From UBA1672 sp051967755 (lineage in GTDB: Bacteria > Pseudomonadota > Alphaproteobacteria > Micavibrionales > Micavibrionaceae): a DNA stretch of 64,000 nt. Position numbers and translations under genes: made by a program. Of the stretch, positions 42,280-53,000 are shown piece by piece (the stretch's first letter is position 1; each line of letters starts with the position of its first letter). The stretch spans positions 62,001 through 126,000 of the forward strand of contig JBQDYD010000001.1 in assembly GCA_051967755.1 (NCBI GenBank). Direction: 5' to 3'. The notes under the pieces were generated by a model, which did not search any database, had not been told where the DNA came from, and worked only from the letters and a program-made list of their open reading frames with translations.

Positions 42280-45200
42280 TTAATTACCGGCATTCGGACC
42301 AGGGTTCGTTCTTCCACTATTCAAAAATTGCTGTAATTCTTTACCGACCGCACCGCCTAAGCCTTGTGCAGCACCGGTCACCGCCTGTGTCGCCTGACTA
42401 CCGATTGTCAAACCACCAGTCGCGGCATAACGGCTCAAACTTTCAACTTGGTCTTGGTCAATATCACCATAGGATGATACACCGGCACCCGCCCAACGCA
42501 GAATATTGTCGGGAATTTTATCAATAAGCTTAAATGATGCCAAAGCAAGCATGTAACACACAATCGCATAAACCAACGTAAAGAAGAATTGGTCAAGGAT
42601 ACCGCGCTGCAAATCGATATAATTCGCATCAACCGGCTCACCTGTAATATCAGACGTTCTTGTGAAACCTGCGGCATTAACAACGACCTGATCCCACACC
42701 AAATTCAAAATACGAACCTGAGCCGCAAAAATAATAATCGCAGCGAGCAACCCGAACACAGTCAAAATAGGCCTGATAAAGATCTCTAAAATCAAGAAGT
42801 AGCCATTAGACGCAGCGTCACCGGGCAAGCCTTCTCCATCAATACGAAGGTGAGCCAACGCCCATAAAGGCGCACCCAACATCGCTTCGAAGATTGCCTT
42901 CACCCAAGAAGCCACCGCAAAATAGAAATATAGGAACGGCAAAAACGGCAAGACATAGAACAACACAAACCCGGCCGTCAGACCAAGGAAGGCCGTCGAA
43001 TAAAATACCTTACTCGCAGCTTCACTCACCGCACCGATACCATTAAATTTATCCAACGAACGTAAGGCACCACCAAGGAAAGCAGACACAGACGATGCCG
43101 CCATATTAAAGACAGCAGAATTTACAAGCCCCTTACCAATGGCAACCAATTGCGCAAGCGGGTGTAAATATTTATTACCGCGTCGCATTTCCGCCAAACC
43201 CGTTGTACCAAGCAACAGATTAACCGCGTTAATCAATACGTTTTCCTGCGGAATTTCATCAATCTGGTTACCGTTTTTACCCTCTGTCGACGGGTTCCAA
43301 TATTTAAACACTTTATCTAACGGCACGCCCACTTGGCTTACCTCAATAGGTGCCGACTCAATCTTCACCAATTTCGGCGCAGAATTTTCACCTTCCGCAC
43401 GTACCGACGGGTTAAAGATATCCAGCGGCGAAGAATTCATGTTGTTTTGCAGCCTGTAAGCCTTTACCTGCTCCATCACAAGCGGATATTTATCCATATA
43501 CGGAACGCCCCGTACACCATCCATCCAACCACCGTTAACCTCGGCAATCTTGTTATACCAAATACCTGCACCACCCCAACCACGGCTGGAAATCGTTGCA
43601 TCAAAATCCGCATAGGTTGAATTAAGAACATAATTTTCCCACGCGGTCAGAATTTCCGCCTGAACATCCAAAATTCTTTGCTCAATAAACCAAGTTCTCC
43701 AGTCAGCATCCGGTGTCTTCGTTTGACAATCTGCTGCTGATGTAATGTTGGCATTCGTAACACCTGTCGGATGAAGGGCCGCACTACCACCATAACTTTC
43801 TGAGGTACTACAAAATGCAGCTAATCTTGCTTCATTATTTTCGATACTATGCTCAACCAAGCTACGACCTATCTGACGAAGCATTGGCTGATTGAACCAA
43901 AGATCCAGAACAGTTCTGTAATAAAATCTCTGCATGTGATCCGCACCGCCGCGACCTGCCGCACCACCACCGGGATCTGTCAAATCAGAAATCGGAATAC
44001 GAACATCACCACATAACGGCTTCACATAACCCACTTGCTTGGGATATTTAGGCGCACTGGGGTTTGCGTTATCAACACGGAATTCACCAAATCTGACGAC
44101 CAGATCACCACCGTAATAAAAACCAAGCGCACTACCGGCAGAAGACTGATGATATGGAACCGTTGCCATATCCGGAATCCAAATACGCTGACTATCGTCA
44201 CCAAAAATAGGCGACGTACCCAAAAGACCGTTCGGCAGACCTGCTGTTTTTGTCTTTACCAAGAAAGGCTGGATCTGAAATTCCCACGGGTCAGTATTCC
44301 CTGAAGCCGCATAATTGGCATTAATATCAGGGTAGTCAGTTCCATCCCCGCGTGTAAGGTTTGGTTTCAAACCACCGGCGTTACCACCATTGAGCCTGTG
44401 ATAAGCATACGCACACGCATGAATCAAACTCATCGATTCGACCAACGGGGTTATATCCGGTGCCTCAGGCAACGCCAAGAGTGAATATGGCTCACCTAAC
44501 GGACGCGGCGTACCGGTAAAACTTGCATTTGTTGCAACGGCGTCATTATATCCAAGCCATGCATTCGTCGCCAAACCTGATCCGTACTTAGCAGCATACA
44601 AAACAATATATTGGCCAGAGTTAATACCATACTGGATAGGCATCAAAAGGCCGATTGCCACCACCAACCTGACAGGCACCCAGAAATTCTGGAACCTTTG
44701 ACCAAACGGCGTTCCTGTTACCGCTGTCTCAACGATAATCACAATAATGAAATATAAGAAAATCAACACGCCTATTAATAAAAGGCCGGTTGAATAAAAT
44801 TGAAACAAACCATGCAACGCCAAATGATACGGCATAGGCAAAGCAAACATACCCGCATAATCAGTACAACTGGTCGGAACAGACGTTGAACAATAAATAT
44901 TAGGAATACCAAAAATTTGGTCTAACAAATTAAAGGCAATATCAAATTGCGGGTTTGCCGTATCAAACCATGATGCCGCCATCGAAGGCGTAATAAACAC
45001 GGCATAAAATAGCAATGCAACTTGCACCATCATCATCACAAGCCCCGCCAACAAAGCGACGAATATTATGATCTGGTCTAGATTTTTAAAAGAAAACTGT
45101 AAATTACTTGCTGCCTCTGCAACCACGTGGCGAATACCAAAACGACCGATGTTATCTGAATTCAAATACGGATGATTTTCAGGCATAAGACGTACAATCT

Positions 45201-45324
45201 TATACACATGAGCCATCAAGAATGAAAGATAACCGAAACCTGAAGCGAATAACCCTTTTAGACGTGGCACTACGCGAGGCATAGTCATGTAGGTTATTAC
45301 TTCTTTTGTCTTAACGTTTTGCAC
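42280..45324 (-). CDS. DotA/TraY-family type IVB secretion protein, copy 3 (first transcribed)
   Basis: Product of 1014 residues starting with GTG at 45324 (GGTGAG nine bases upstream); an internal ATG at 45288 would cut the conserved N-terminus. Signature HPYL at 51-54 and GRFGIRHV at 60-67, then FKNLDQIIIFVALLAGLVM and further helices. The C-terminal half has PLWALAHLRIDGEGLPG, NGYFLILEIFIRPILTVFG and FKLIDKIPDNILRWAG near 926. Tail Gly/Gln/Asn-rich. The three genes keep a 39-41 base spacing and probably form one transcript beginning in the 170-base gap after ettA. Confidence 0.85.
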   Translation of the reverse strand: MQNVKTKEVITYMTMPRVVPRLKGLFASGFGYLSFLMAHVYKIVRLMPENHPYLNSDNIGRFGIRHVVAEAASNLQFSFKNLDQIIIFVALLAGLVMMMVQVALLFYAVFITPSMAASWFDTANPQFDIAFNLLDQIFGIPNIYCSTSVPTSCTDYAGMFALPMPYHLALHGLFQFYSTGLLLIGVLIFLYFIIVIIVETAVTGTPFGQRFQNFWVPVRLVVAIGLLMPIQYGINSGQYIVLYAAKYGSGLATNAWLGYNDAVATNASFTGTPRPLGEPYSLLALPEAPDITPLVESMSLIHACAYAYHRLNGGNAGGLKPNLTRGDGTDYPDINANYAASGNTDPWEFQIQPFLVKTKTAGLPNGLLGTSPIFGDDSQRIWIPDMATVPYHQSSAGSALGFYYGGDLVVRFGEFRVDNANPSAPKYPKQVGYVKPLCGDVRIPISDLTDPGGGAAGRGGADHMQRFYYRTVLDLWFNQPMLRQIGRSLVEHSIENNEARLAAFCSTSESYGGSAALHPTGVTNANITSAADCQTKTPDADWRTWFIEQRILDVQAEILTAWENYVLNSTYADFDATISSRGWGGAGIWYNKIAEVNGGWMDGVRGVPYMDKYPLVMEQVKAYRLQNNMNSSPLDIFNPSVRAEGENSAPKLVKIESAPIEVSQVGVPLDKVFKYWNPSTEGKNGNQIDEIPQENVLINAVNLLLGTTGLAEMRRGNKYLHPLAQLVAIGKGLVNSAVFNMAASSVSAFLGGALRSLDKFNGIGAVSEAASKVFYSTAFLGLTAGFVLFYVLPFLPFLYFYFAVASWVKAIFEAMLGAPLWALAHLRIDGEGLPGDAASNGYFLILEIFIRPILTVFGLLAAIIIFAAQVRILNLVWDQVVVNAAGFTRTSDITGEPVDANYIDLQRGILDQFFFTLVYAIVCYMLALASFKLIDKIPDNILRWAGAGVSSYGDIDQDQVESLSRYAATGGLTIGSQATQAVTGAAQGLGGAVGKELQQFLNSGRTNPGPNAGN

Positions 45325-45494
45325 GATATAACACTCACCAACTTAAAAACATAAAACATCTGCAAAGTCGCAAATACAGCGAATTTTAGATAATTACGAT
45401 ATATATTAACATCATTCCACGCAATAATGCGAGTTTTATGTCATCTTTTTTGATGATTTTCTCATACAGAACACACACTTAAGACTTCGTTAAC

Positions 45495-47174
45495 TTAACC
45501 TGCCTTACGCAAGGGCCTGTATTTAATACGTTTTGGCGTATCAGCGTCATGCCCCATGCGTTTTCGGTAGTCTGCTTCATAATCCTGATAATTCCCCTCA
45601 AACCATGTCACCTGCGAATCGCCTTCGAACGCAAGAATGTGTGTCGCAAGCCTGTCTAAGAACCAGCGATCGTGGGAAATTACCACCGCACAGCCCGGAT
45701 AACGCTCCAGCGCTTCTTCCAGAGCCGCCAATGTTTCCGTATCCAAATCGTTGGTCGGTTCATCGAGCAGGATCACATTCGCTTCATTACGAAGCATTTT
45801 CGCCAAATGAACGCGGTTACGCTGACCACCTGACAAAGTGCCGACTTTCTTTTGCTGATCAGGGCCGCGGAAGTTAAATGCAGACACGTACGCCCTGCTC
45901 TGCATCTCTACCTTACCAAGCTTGATGATGTCCGTCCCGCCTGAGATTTCCTCCCACACAGTGCTGTCCGCATCAAGACTGTCACGGCTTTGGTCTACAT
46001 AACCAAGCTTAACCGTGTCACCAACCTTAAATGACCCTTCGTCGGGCTGCTCATCGCCTGTTATCATCTTGAATAACGTCGATTTACCTGCACCGTTCGG
46101 GCCGATCACGCCAACAATACCCCCGGGCGGCAATCTGAAAGAAAGACCATCAATCAATAGCTTTTCCTCAAACCCTTTGCGGATATTTTCAGCCTCAATA
46201 ACCAAATCACCCAAACGCGGCGGCGTCGGAATAACAATTTGCGCATCGCGCATATCGCTCTTTTGGCTTTGCGCCAACAATTCTTCGTACGCATTAATAC
46301 GCGCTTTGGACTTGGAACGACGGGCTGACGGGCTTTTCCCCATCCACTCCATCTCACGCGCCAATGTTTTCTGACGTGTATTTTCCTCGCGCTCTTCCTG
46401 CTTCATACGTTTGGCTTTGGCCTCCAGATAGGCCGTGTAATTCCCCTCATACGGGATACCACTGCCGCGGTCTACCTCTAAGATCCAGCCTGTCACATTA
46501 TCAAGGAAGTAACGATCGTGCGTTACCATCACAACCGCGCCTGAATATTCGCTCAAGAATCTCTGCAACCATGCGACACTTTCCGCATCAAGGTGGTTGG
46601 TCGGTTCGTCAAGCAACAATAAATCAGGTTTTTCGAGCAATAATCGGCAAAGCGCAACGCGTCGTTTCTCACCCCCTGACAGGTTCGTCACCGGCCAGTC
46701 CGCAGGCGGACAACGCAGCGCATCCATCGCGATTTCAATAGTTCTGTCCAATTCCCAACCATCAACCGCATCAATCTTTTCCTGAAGCTCGCCCATCTCC
46801 TCAGACAGCTTATCAAAATCTGCATCAGGTTCTGCCATTTCCATACCGATGGCATTAAATCTATCAACCATCGCTTTTACATCGGCAAGCGCTTCCATCA
46901 CGTTTTCGCCAACGGTTTTACTCTCATCAAGTTGGGGTTCTTGCTCCAGATAGCCAACGCGCGCACCTTCGGCAGACCAGGCCTCGCCCATATAATCTTT
47001 ATCGACACCCGCCATAATACGCAAAAGCGTTGATTTACCTGCACCGTTGGGGCCAAGGACACCAATCTTCGCACCGGGAAAAAAGCTAAGCGTTACATTC
47101 TCCAGAACCTTTTTACCACTGCCATAGGCCTTGGTTAGTCCGTTCATCACATATACATACTGATACGATGTCAT
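45495..47174 (-). CDS. ettA: Energy-dependent translational throttle ATPase EttA
   Basis: Product of 559 residues, ABC-F family: two ABC domains with Walker A GPNGAGKST at 41-49 and a second GPNGAGKST near 360, two signatures (LSGGEKRRVALCRL, LSGGQRNRVHLAKM) and the linker with MEWMGKSPSARRSKSKARINAYEELL, distinctive for EttA. Binds the ribosomal E site and couples initiation to the ATP/ADP ratio. AAGGA upstream of ATG. Confidence 0.95.
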   Translation of the reverse strand: MTSYQYVYVMNGLTKAYGSGKKVLENVTLSFFPGAKIGVLGPNGAGKSTLLRIMAGVDKDYMGEAWSAEGARVGYLEQEPQLDESKTVGENVMEALADVKAMVDRFNAIGMEMAEPDADFDKLSEEMGELQEKIDAVDGWELDRTIEIAMDALRCPPADWPVTNLSGGEKRRVALCRLLLEKPDLLLLDEPTNHLDAESVAWLQRFLSEYSGAVVMVTHDRYFLDNVTGWILEVDRGSGIPYEGNYTAYLEAKAKRMKQEEREENTRQKTLAREMEWMGKSPSARRSKSKARINAYEELLAQSQKSDMRDAQIVIPTPPRLGDLVIEAENIRKGFEEKLLIDGLSFRLPPGGIVGVIGPNGAGKSTLFKMITGDEQPDEGSFKVGDTVKLGYVDQSRDSLDADSTVWEEISGGTDIIKLGKVEMQSRAYVSAFNFRGPDQQKKVGTLSGGQRNRVHLAKMLRNEANVILLDEPTNDLDTETLAALEEALERYPGCAVVISHDRWFLDRLATHILAFEGDSQVTWFEGNYQDYEADYRKRMGHDADTPKRIKYRPLRKAG

Positions 47175-47199
47175 TGGTGTTTATCCTTATCTGTTACTT

Positions 47200-48303
47200 T
47201 CAAGCCGTTCCCGTTTCCTGATCAGGCTTGGATGAATTTTGTTCATGCACCTTTTGTGGATCATAAAGGCTTAGTATGTCAATGATAGAGAGCACATCTT
47301 CGATTTCTTTTTTAATCCGTAAGACTGGTTGTTCGTTCATCGCCGAGATATGAAGCGGGGCAGGCTCGAAATGATCATGGGCACTGGACATCATGATAAA
47401 GACTTTATTGTCATAAAAGGATGCCGACAAACCGCCTGTATCGCACTTAGAATACAAATCCTTCAACTTTTCCATCATGACCGGATCAAGCAGAAAGCGT
47501 GCTTCTACTTGGTCTGACCCGAATGCGTTAAAGATTTTCTCAAATTTCGGATCAACGAGCTTTACACGCTTCAACCTCCAATGTTCTTTTACCTCACCAT
47601 GAAGATTCCTTCTATACGGACATAATACGGTATTACCTAGGAAGCGCTTAGCCCCTGTATCAATAAAAATCCCTAGGCCTTTAAAAGCCACACTTTTATC
47701 TCTATCTGCGTCAATTTCCCCCAATAATTTTAAATTAAAAAATTTTATCGATATTTCTCTGTACTTACCTTCAAACAAATCCTCGACTAAGCAATCTCGA
47801 TGTTTTGGCAAGATCATTGTTTCACGAAATATTGCAGGATCAATCCGATCTTCAGGTAAATATGTATAGGTAAAATTACCAAAAAATTTTATGAGTTTTG
47901 GTAAAAAACTGTTTTTATACAGCAATGTATATTCAAGCTTAGGGGTAATAACAAAGCTATACACCACCCCAATTAAGGTAGCAGAAAGTAAAGGGCCAAA
48001 ACATATTGCAACAAAAGAGTCTAATTCTGTTTTTGAAAAATAAAACAAATATAGAATTAGTGCTATAATAGGGAGAAAGATTAGATATGGAGCAATTTTC
48101 CTTCTGGACGAATACGTCTTATATAATTTTCTCCTTGATTGTTCTACGTTGGAAAAAAGAACCTTATTTTCTATCAAAAAAGCATCTTCCGATTGCTCAG
48201 AAAAACACCAATCTTCATTATCGCCTTTCATTTCTTTACTAAAAATCTCTGAAAAAACTTTATGCGAAAGTTGCATCGAGACATCATATATCCATAAAAT
48301 CAT
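47200..48303 (-). CDS. DUF3137 family membrane protein, AT-rich copy
   Basis: Product of 367 residues: N-terminal soluble part, two membrane helices (about 72-90 and 97-117), then the DUF3137 cytoplasmic domain with AFKGLGIFIDTGAKRFLGNTVL, LVDPKFEKIFNAFGSDQVEARFLLDPVMMEKLK and FIMMSSAHDHFEP. It is a diverged tandem paralog of the next gene upstream (48326-49414). The 5' half (about 47700-48250) is visibly more AT-rich than its neighbours, which hints at relaxed or foreign codon use. Function of the family unknown. Confidence 0.8.
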   Translation of the reverse strand: MILWIYDVSMQLSHKVFSEIFSKEMKGDNEDWCFSEQSEDAFLIENKVLFSNVEQSRRKLYKTYSSRRKIAPYLIFLPIIALILYLFYFSKTELDSFVAICFGPLLSATLIGVVYSFVITPKLEYTLLYKNSFLPKLIKFFGNFTYTYLPEDRIDPAIFRETMILPKHRDCLVEDLFEGKYREISIKFFNLKLLGEIDADRDKSVAFKGLGIFIDTGAKRFLGNTVLCPYRRNLHGEVKEHWRLKRVKLVDPKFEKIFNAFGSDQVEARFLLDPVMMEKLKDLYSKCDTGGLSASFYDNKVFIMMSSAHDHFEPAPLHISAMNEQPVLRIKKEIEDVLSIIDILSLYDPQKVHEQNSSKPDQETGTA

Positions 48304-48325
48304 TTAAGTCTTTTTCCTTAGTTAA

Positions 48326-49414
48326 TTAAACCACTTGATCGATAATATCACTCGAAACCGCCTCTTCTGCGGCAGGTGTTTCAACGCTTGGCATGTTTTT
48401 ATGAACCGCGTCAGGATCATAAAGCGATAAACGATCAATCAGTGATAAAATCTCCCCGATCTCATTTTTCATGGATAGGATAGAACGCGGATCGGTCGCG
48501 GGGATTTCCAGATCGGCAGGCTCAAAGTAATTATGCGGGCTTTGCATTAAAATCAACATCTTACTGTCATAAAAGGCCGCCGTCATACTGTTGCCGTCAT
48601 ATTCCTCCTGCAGGCCTTTCAGGCGCTCAATCATCACAGGATCAATCAAATAACGCGCCTCCACCTGATCATTCGTATACACATCGAATATTTTCTCAAA
48701 TTCAGGATCAACCAGATTGGCACGCTTAAGCTTGTTTGAACGCTCCTTAAACCATTCGCTGATTTTACCGCGATCCTTATCCAGCATGGTATGGCCGTAG
48801 AATTTCTTGGTCTTCATGTCGAGTAAAATCGCAAGCCCCTTAAACACAGACACATAATAGGTGCGGTTTTTACTGCGGCGCTTTTGCTGAAAATCGATTT
48901 CTGAAAATTCGATATCCACCCCTTTATAGGTACCCTCAAAATAATCTTCGGATTTATAACGATCATGGTTCGGAAGAATTTTTGACGGCCAGATCTTATT
49001 CAGCCCAATTTCCCCATGCAGATCATAGCGAAATTCACCGAACAAATTCGCAAGCTTTGGCAAAATGCGCTCCTTATACGCCTTGGCATATTGGCGTTTT
49101 GGCTGCGTCACCCACCAATATAATCCACCGATCAAACCAACGCTTAACCCTGCCACACTGTCATTATCGCTACTTTGTAGCATCAATAGCCAAAAATCAA
49201 CAAACCCCACGAACGGCGTTAAAACAACACCCGCAGGAATTGCGATTTTCTTGCGCCATTTATATGTTTTGAACTTCTCTTTGCGAATATCTTCTAATTC
49301 TTCCAGATGCGCCTTACTTTGCTCCAGAAAGTCGATATCCTCCTGATTTCTAATATCTTTTACTTCGGGAAGCGCGCGCTTTTGTCGCCGAAAATTTAAT
49401 AATTGTTGAAGCAT
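48326..49414 (-). CDS. DUF3137 family membrane protein
   Basis: Product of 362 residues with two membrane helices (about 56-77 and 85-104) after a charged N-terminus, then the DUF3137 domain (YKGVDIEFSEIDF, FKGLAILLDMKTKKFYGHTML, LVDPEFEKIFDVYTNDQVEARYLIDPVMIERLK, ILMQSPHNYFEPADLEIP). GAGGGGG before ATG 49414 is a strong ribosome site. The paralog follows after 22 bases, so they are probably co-transcribed. No biochemical role is known. Confidence 0.85.
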   Translation of the reverse strand: MLQQLLNFRRQKRALPEVKDIRNQEDIDFLEQSKAHLEELEDIRKEKFKTYKWRKKIAIPAGVVLTPFVGFVDFWLLMLQSSDNDSVAGLSVGLIGGLYWWVTQPKRQYAKAYKERILPKLANLFGEFRYDLHGEIGLNKIWPSKILPNHDRYKSEDYFEGTYKGVDIEFSEIDFQQKRRSKNRTYYVSVFKGLAILLDMKTKKFYGHTMLDKDRGKISEWFKERSNKLKRANLVDPEFEKIFDVYTNDQVEARYLIDPVMIERLKGLQEEYDGNSMTAAFYDSKMLILMQSPHNYFEPADLEIPATDPRSILSMKNEIGEILSLIDRLSLYDPDAVHKNMPSVETPAAEEAVSSDIIDQVV

Positions 49415-49464
49415 TCATCCCCCTCATGCATGATCAAATCGATATCCAGTATAAAGGGAATAGT

Positions 49465-50052
49465 ATGCAAGACAAAGGTTTGATTTTTGGTAAAGACGGC
49501 AAAAAACGATGCTGGTGGTGCGGCGAAGACCCGCTATATGTTCAATATCATGATGAGGAATGGGGCAAACCCGTGCATGATGACATACGCCTGTTTGAGA
49601 AAATCTGTCTGGAAGGGTTTCAGGCAGGCCTCAGCTGGATCACCATCTTGCGAAAAAGAGAGAATTTCCGCGCGGCATTTGATGGGTTTGACTTTCACAA
49701 GGTCGCTAAATACGACAATGAAGCAGTAGAATCCTTATTGCAAAATGAGGGCATCATCCGCCACCGCGGCAAAATAGAAGCCACCATCAATAACGCGCAG
49801 CGCGCCTTGGAATTAATAGAGGAAAAAGGCTCCCTTGATGCGTATTTTTGGGCATATCAACCACCACAAACCAAGCAACCCGCCGCCGCGTCAAACATTC
49901 CCGGAAAAACTGATTTATCGAACCAAATATCAAAAGACCTGAAAAAACGCGGCTGGAAGTTCGTTGGCCCAACCACCGTTTACGCCTTTATGCAGGCCAT
50001 GGGCATGGTCAACGACCATATTGATGGCTGCCACAGCCTACATCAAAATTAG
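49465..50052 (+). CDS. tag: DNA-3-methyladenine glycosylase I
   Basis: Product of 195 residues. Tag family: zinc ligands from RCWWC and the C-terminal DGCHSLH, with YHDEEWGKPVHDDIRLFEKICLEGFQAGLSWITILRKRENFRAAF carrying the base-binding helix, and the GWKFVGPTTVYAFMQAMGMVNDH signature. Removes 3-methyladenine from alkylated DNA. ATG 49465 follows AAAGGG; a start at 49426 would add 13 residues. Confidence 0.95.
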   Translation: MQDKGLIFGKDGKKRCWWCGEDPLYVQYHDEEWGKPVHDDIRLFEKICLEGFQAGLSWITILRKRENFRAAFDGFDFHKVAKYDNEAVESLLQNEGIIRHRGKIEATINNAQRALELIEEKGSLDAYFWAYQPPQTKQPAAASNIPGKTDLSNQISKDLKKRGWKFVGPTTVYAFMQAMGMVNDHIDGCHSLHQN

Positions 50053-50088
50053 GGAAATCAAGCGTTAGAACCGCCGGTTAACGAGAGC

Positions 50089-53000
50089 CTATCTGCCGTT
50101 TTGCAATGTCGGGTCGTATGTCGCGCCGCCACTGTCGTAAACATGGTTCTGATCCAGATCCATATCTTGCTGGTTCTGGCGGAACACTTCTTCATGCTCC
50201 TCCGGTGTCCAGTTCGGTCCGTGGAACGGGCCTTTTGCAAAAATACGTCTGATCGCATCAACCTGCATCGCTGCGGCTGTTGCGGGCCCTCTGATAATTT
50301 TTGGTGTGTGCTCCCAAGCCTCTCCGGCCAAACCAACATATTCATGATCATGACCGTTATTGTTTCTGTGCTCTGCACCACTCGCATTATTAAAGCCACC
50401 GCTTCTTGAACGGGCAACTTCATCTAGACGTCTTCTTTCCTCGTCTGTCATGCCGTTAAAGCCTGTCTCTCTGCGGTTATAGAATTCATCGCGGCGTTGC
50501 TGTTGCTCATATGCTGTTCTATGAGCATAGCGCGTCGATGTTGCACCCACATAATCTGTGATATGTGCGCGCATCATTTCTGTGCCATACACGGCCTCAA
50601 ACGCAGATATTGTTCTGAAACTGCCCTCACCGTTATGAACGATTGCGCGCATCCCCAGATACCCGTCTGTGATGCCCTGTTTTACATACGCACCGTTATT
50701 GTGCGAAATTTCATCAACAAAATCATCCAAACGGCGTGCACCATTATCATGTGCGTTACGGTCAAATCCGGCAGAAATATCTGTATTTCCTGCACGTTGT
50801 GACGGAATTGGCTGAATTGCGTCTGTCTCATAGTCCACATAACGAAACTCAAGATTACCGCGCTCATTTCTGTAGGCCAAAACAACATCCATATCAGGGT
50901 GTTCAATACCGTGCGCAGCCAGTTCAAGCATAACCATACCGTTTGTGCCGCCTGAATTACGCATTTGCTGGTTAAAGAACACTTCTAACGGATCAACAAT
51001 ATCGCGTTCTGATAAACGCATAATATCTTGACGTGACTGAAGACCCAAACTTTGTGACAGGAACTCCGCCTGATCTTTTGTCATCGTTCTAAGGTCACGA
51101 TATGCTTCAGGTCTGTCATGATCATCAGCCGCGCTTCTTTCAGGAATTGAAAGCTCAACTCTCGGCACTTCAACTTCTGTTCTGACAGTTTGCTCTCTGG
51201 TTGTAGAAAGCGTTGCTGTACGCTCCAGTGGGTCAAGCCCCAGAACCTTGTTAATTACGTCCTGCACACCTTGTTGTGTCGGGTTTTCCCAGTTGTAATT
51301 ATCAAGAAGCGCCTGCAAATCATCTGCATCACCATCTTGTATCACACGCGTTGAGAGATAAAGATCCATATCCAACTCTCTAAACACATCATCAGATGGG
51401 TCATCATTGCCTTGCTTATCACGGATAATCGCGAAAACAGACGTATCCCCTTCTTTTGTGAAGAATAAAGGAATTTCACATGGTCTGTCTTGGTTGTATT
51501 CCAAATAGCGATCACGAAGCGGATCTTCTTCCGTCAGGTCAAGCCCTTCGTCAAGATCCGGTGTAGGCACCCATTGTGCCAACTTAAGGTCAAATTGATT
51601 ACCGAAATGCGCTTGCTCAAGAACAGTATGATCTTGTCTGTCACCGGCAAGCCTGTCATTCGGATCAGTAGAGAAGTAATCCGTACCAATACCGCGCCCG
51701 TCCGGGCCGATAACCGCCTGTGTGAAGCTTGCGATTTCTGCTGCGGAAACGCCCTGATCTTCCATATAGGACGTGACAACATCCAGATTATCCAAAGATA
51801 ACTTACGGTCAAATCCATCCAAGTGATCTTGTGTAATCACAACACTTTCAGACTGAAGCTTGTGGATTTGTGCGCGGATCAACGTTTCCTCAATGACCGC
51901 ATTTGTATATGGGGTCAACATGTCGGAATATTCACCGGCATCATTTTTCATGCCGTCTGCATTCAATGACAAGCCAAGCGCTTCGGCGTTATTACCCAAA
52001 ACAGACTGTATGTCATCAACACGGCCATGCGCATAACGCGTAGGCCCCTGAATTTGTGAGTCATTATTCGGCGTGTAGATCAGCTCTACATTCTTTTCAC
52101 CGGCTTCGATAACCTCTGCATCAACGGCAGGCGCTTCTAAATCACGCTCACGATCATCACCGACTACAGCGGCAATAGCCTCGCTTGTACCAATCGTCGA
52201 GCCGTCATCCTCAAGCACTTCGCGCGGGACAGCAAGGTCTGCGCCACCGACACCTGCAGCGCCCATAATTTCACGAGATGCTTCCTGTAGGTAGCGGTTA
52301 AATTCTGCGACTTCATCCGCTGACAAATCTTGTCCTTCTCTGAACTCACGCCCTGATTGCATCAAACTTGCAGAGAAAGCAGCGCTTGCGCTGGTAAGGT
52401 CAGTAGAGTTCTGAGCTGCGTCCAAAGCTTTTTCAACGGCCTGTCTTACAACATCTTCATCTTGATCCTTGAACAAAATGTCCATACCAAGCTTAAACGC
52501 GCCGTGATCCATTTTATCGATGATGTCTGAACGCACGCGCTCCATCACATCTTCATGTGCAACTGACGGGCCACCCAAATCTGATCTGGCTGTATTATAG
52601 AATGATGAAAAGTTATCTTCGATAAGAGGCTGTGAACGCTCCAGAGCCGCCGCATCATCACGGTCACCCCACAGGCGCCCGACATTAATGCCAAAGAATT
52701 GTGACAAAACACCACTGATCATTTGACCGAACTGTGAATTTGTAAAGAAATCCTGCAACCATGTTTTGATGCCCGGTGCCCACTGGTCAAGCATCCCAGA
52801 AGCAGCATCAAGCATTAAGTTTTGCTTATTCGTCTGACGTGCTTCTTCATTATCATAAAGATTTTGACGCTGCAGATGGTCAAGACCTTGGAAAAACGCA
52901 TTTAGCTTTCTGACAGCCTGCAGATCTTGCTCATGTGCTTGCGCGAACTGCTCACGCGCTTGCATCTGCGCTTCATACGCTTGTACGGTTGCCTGATCAG

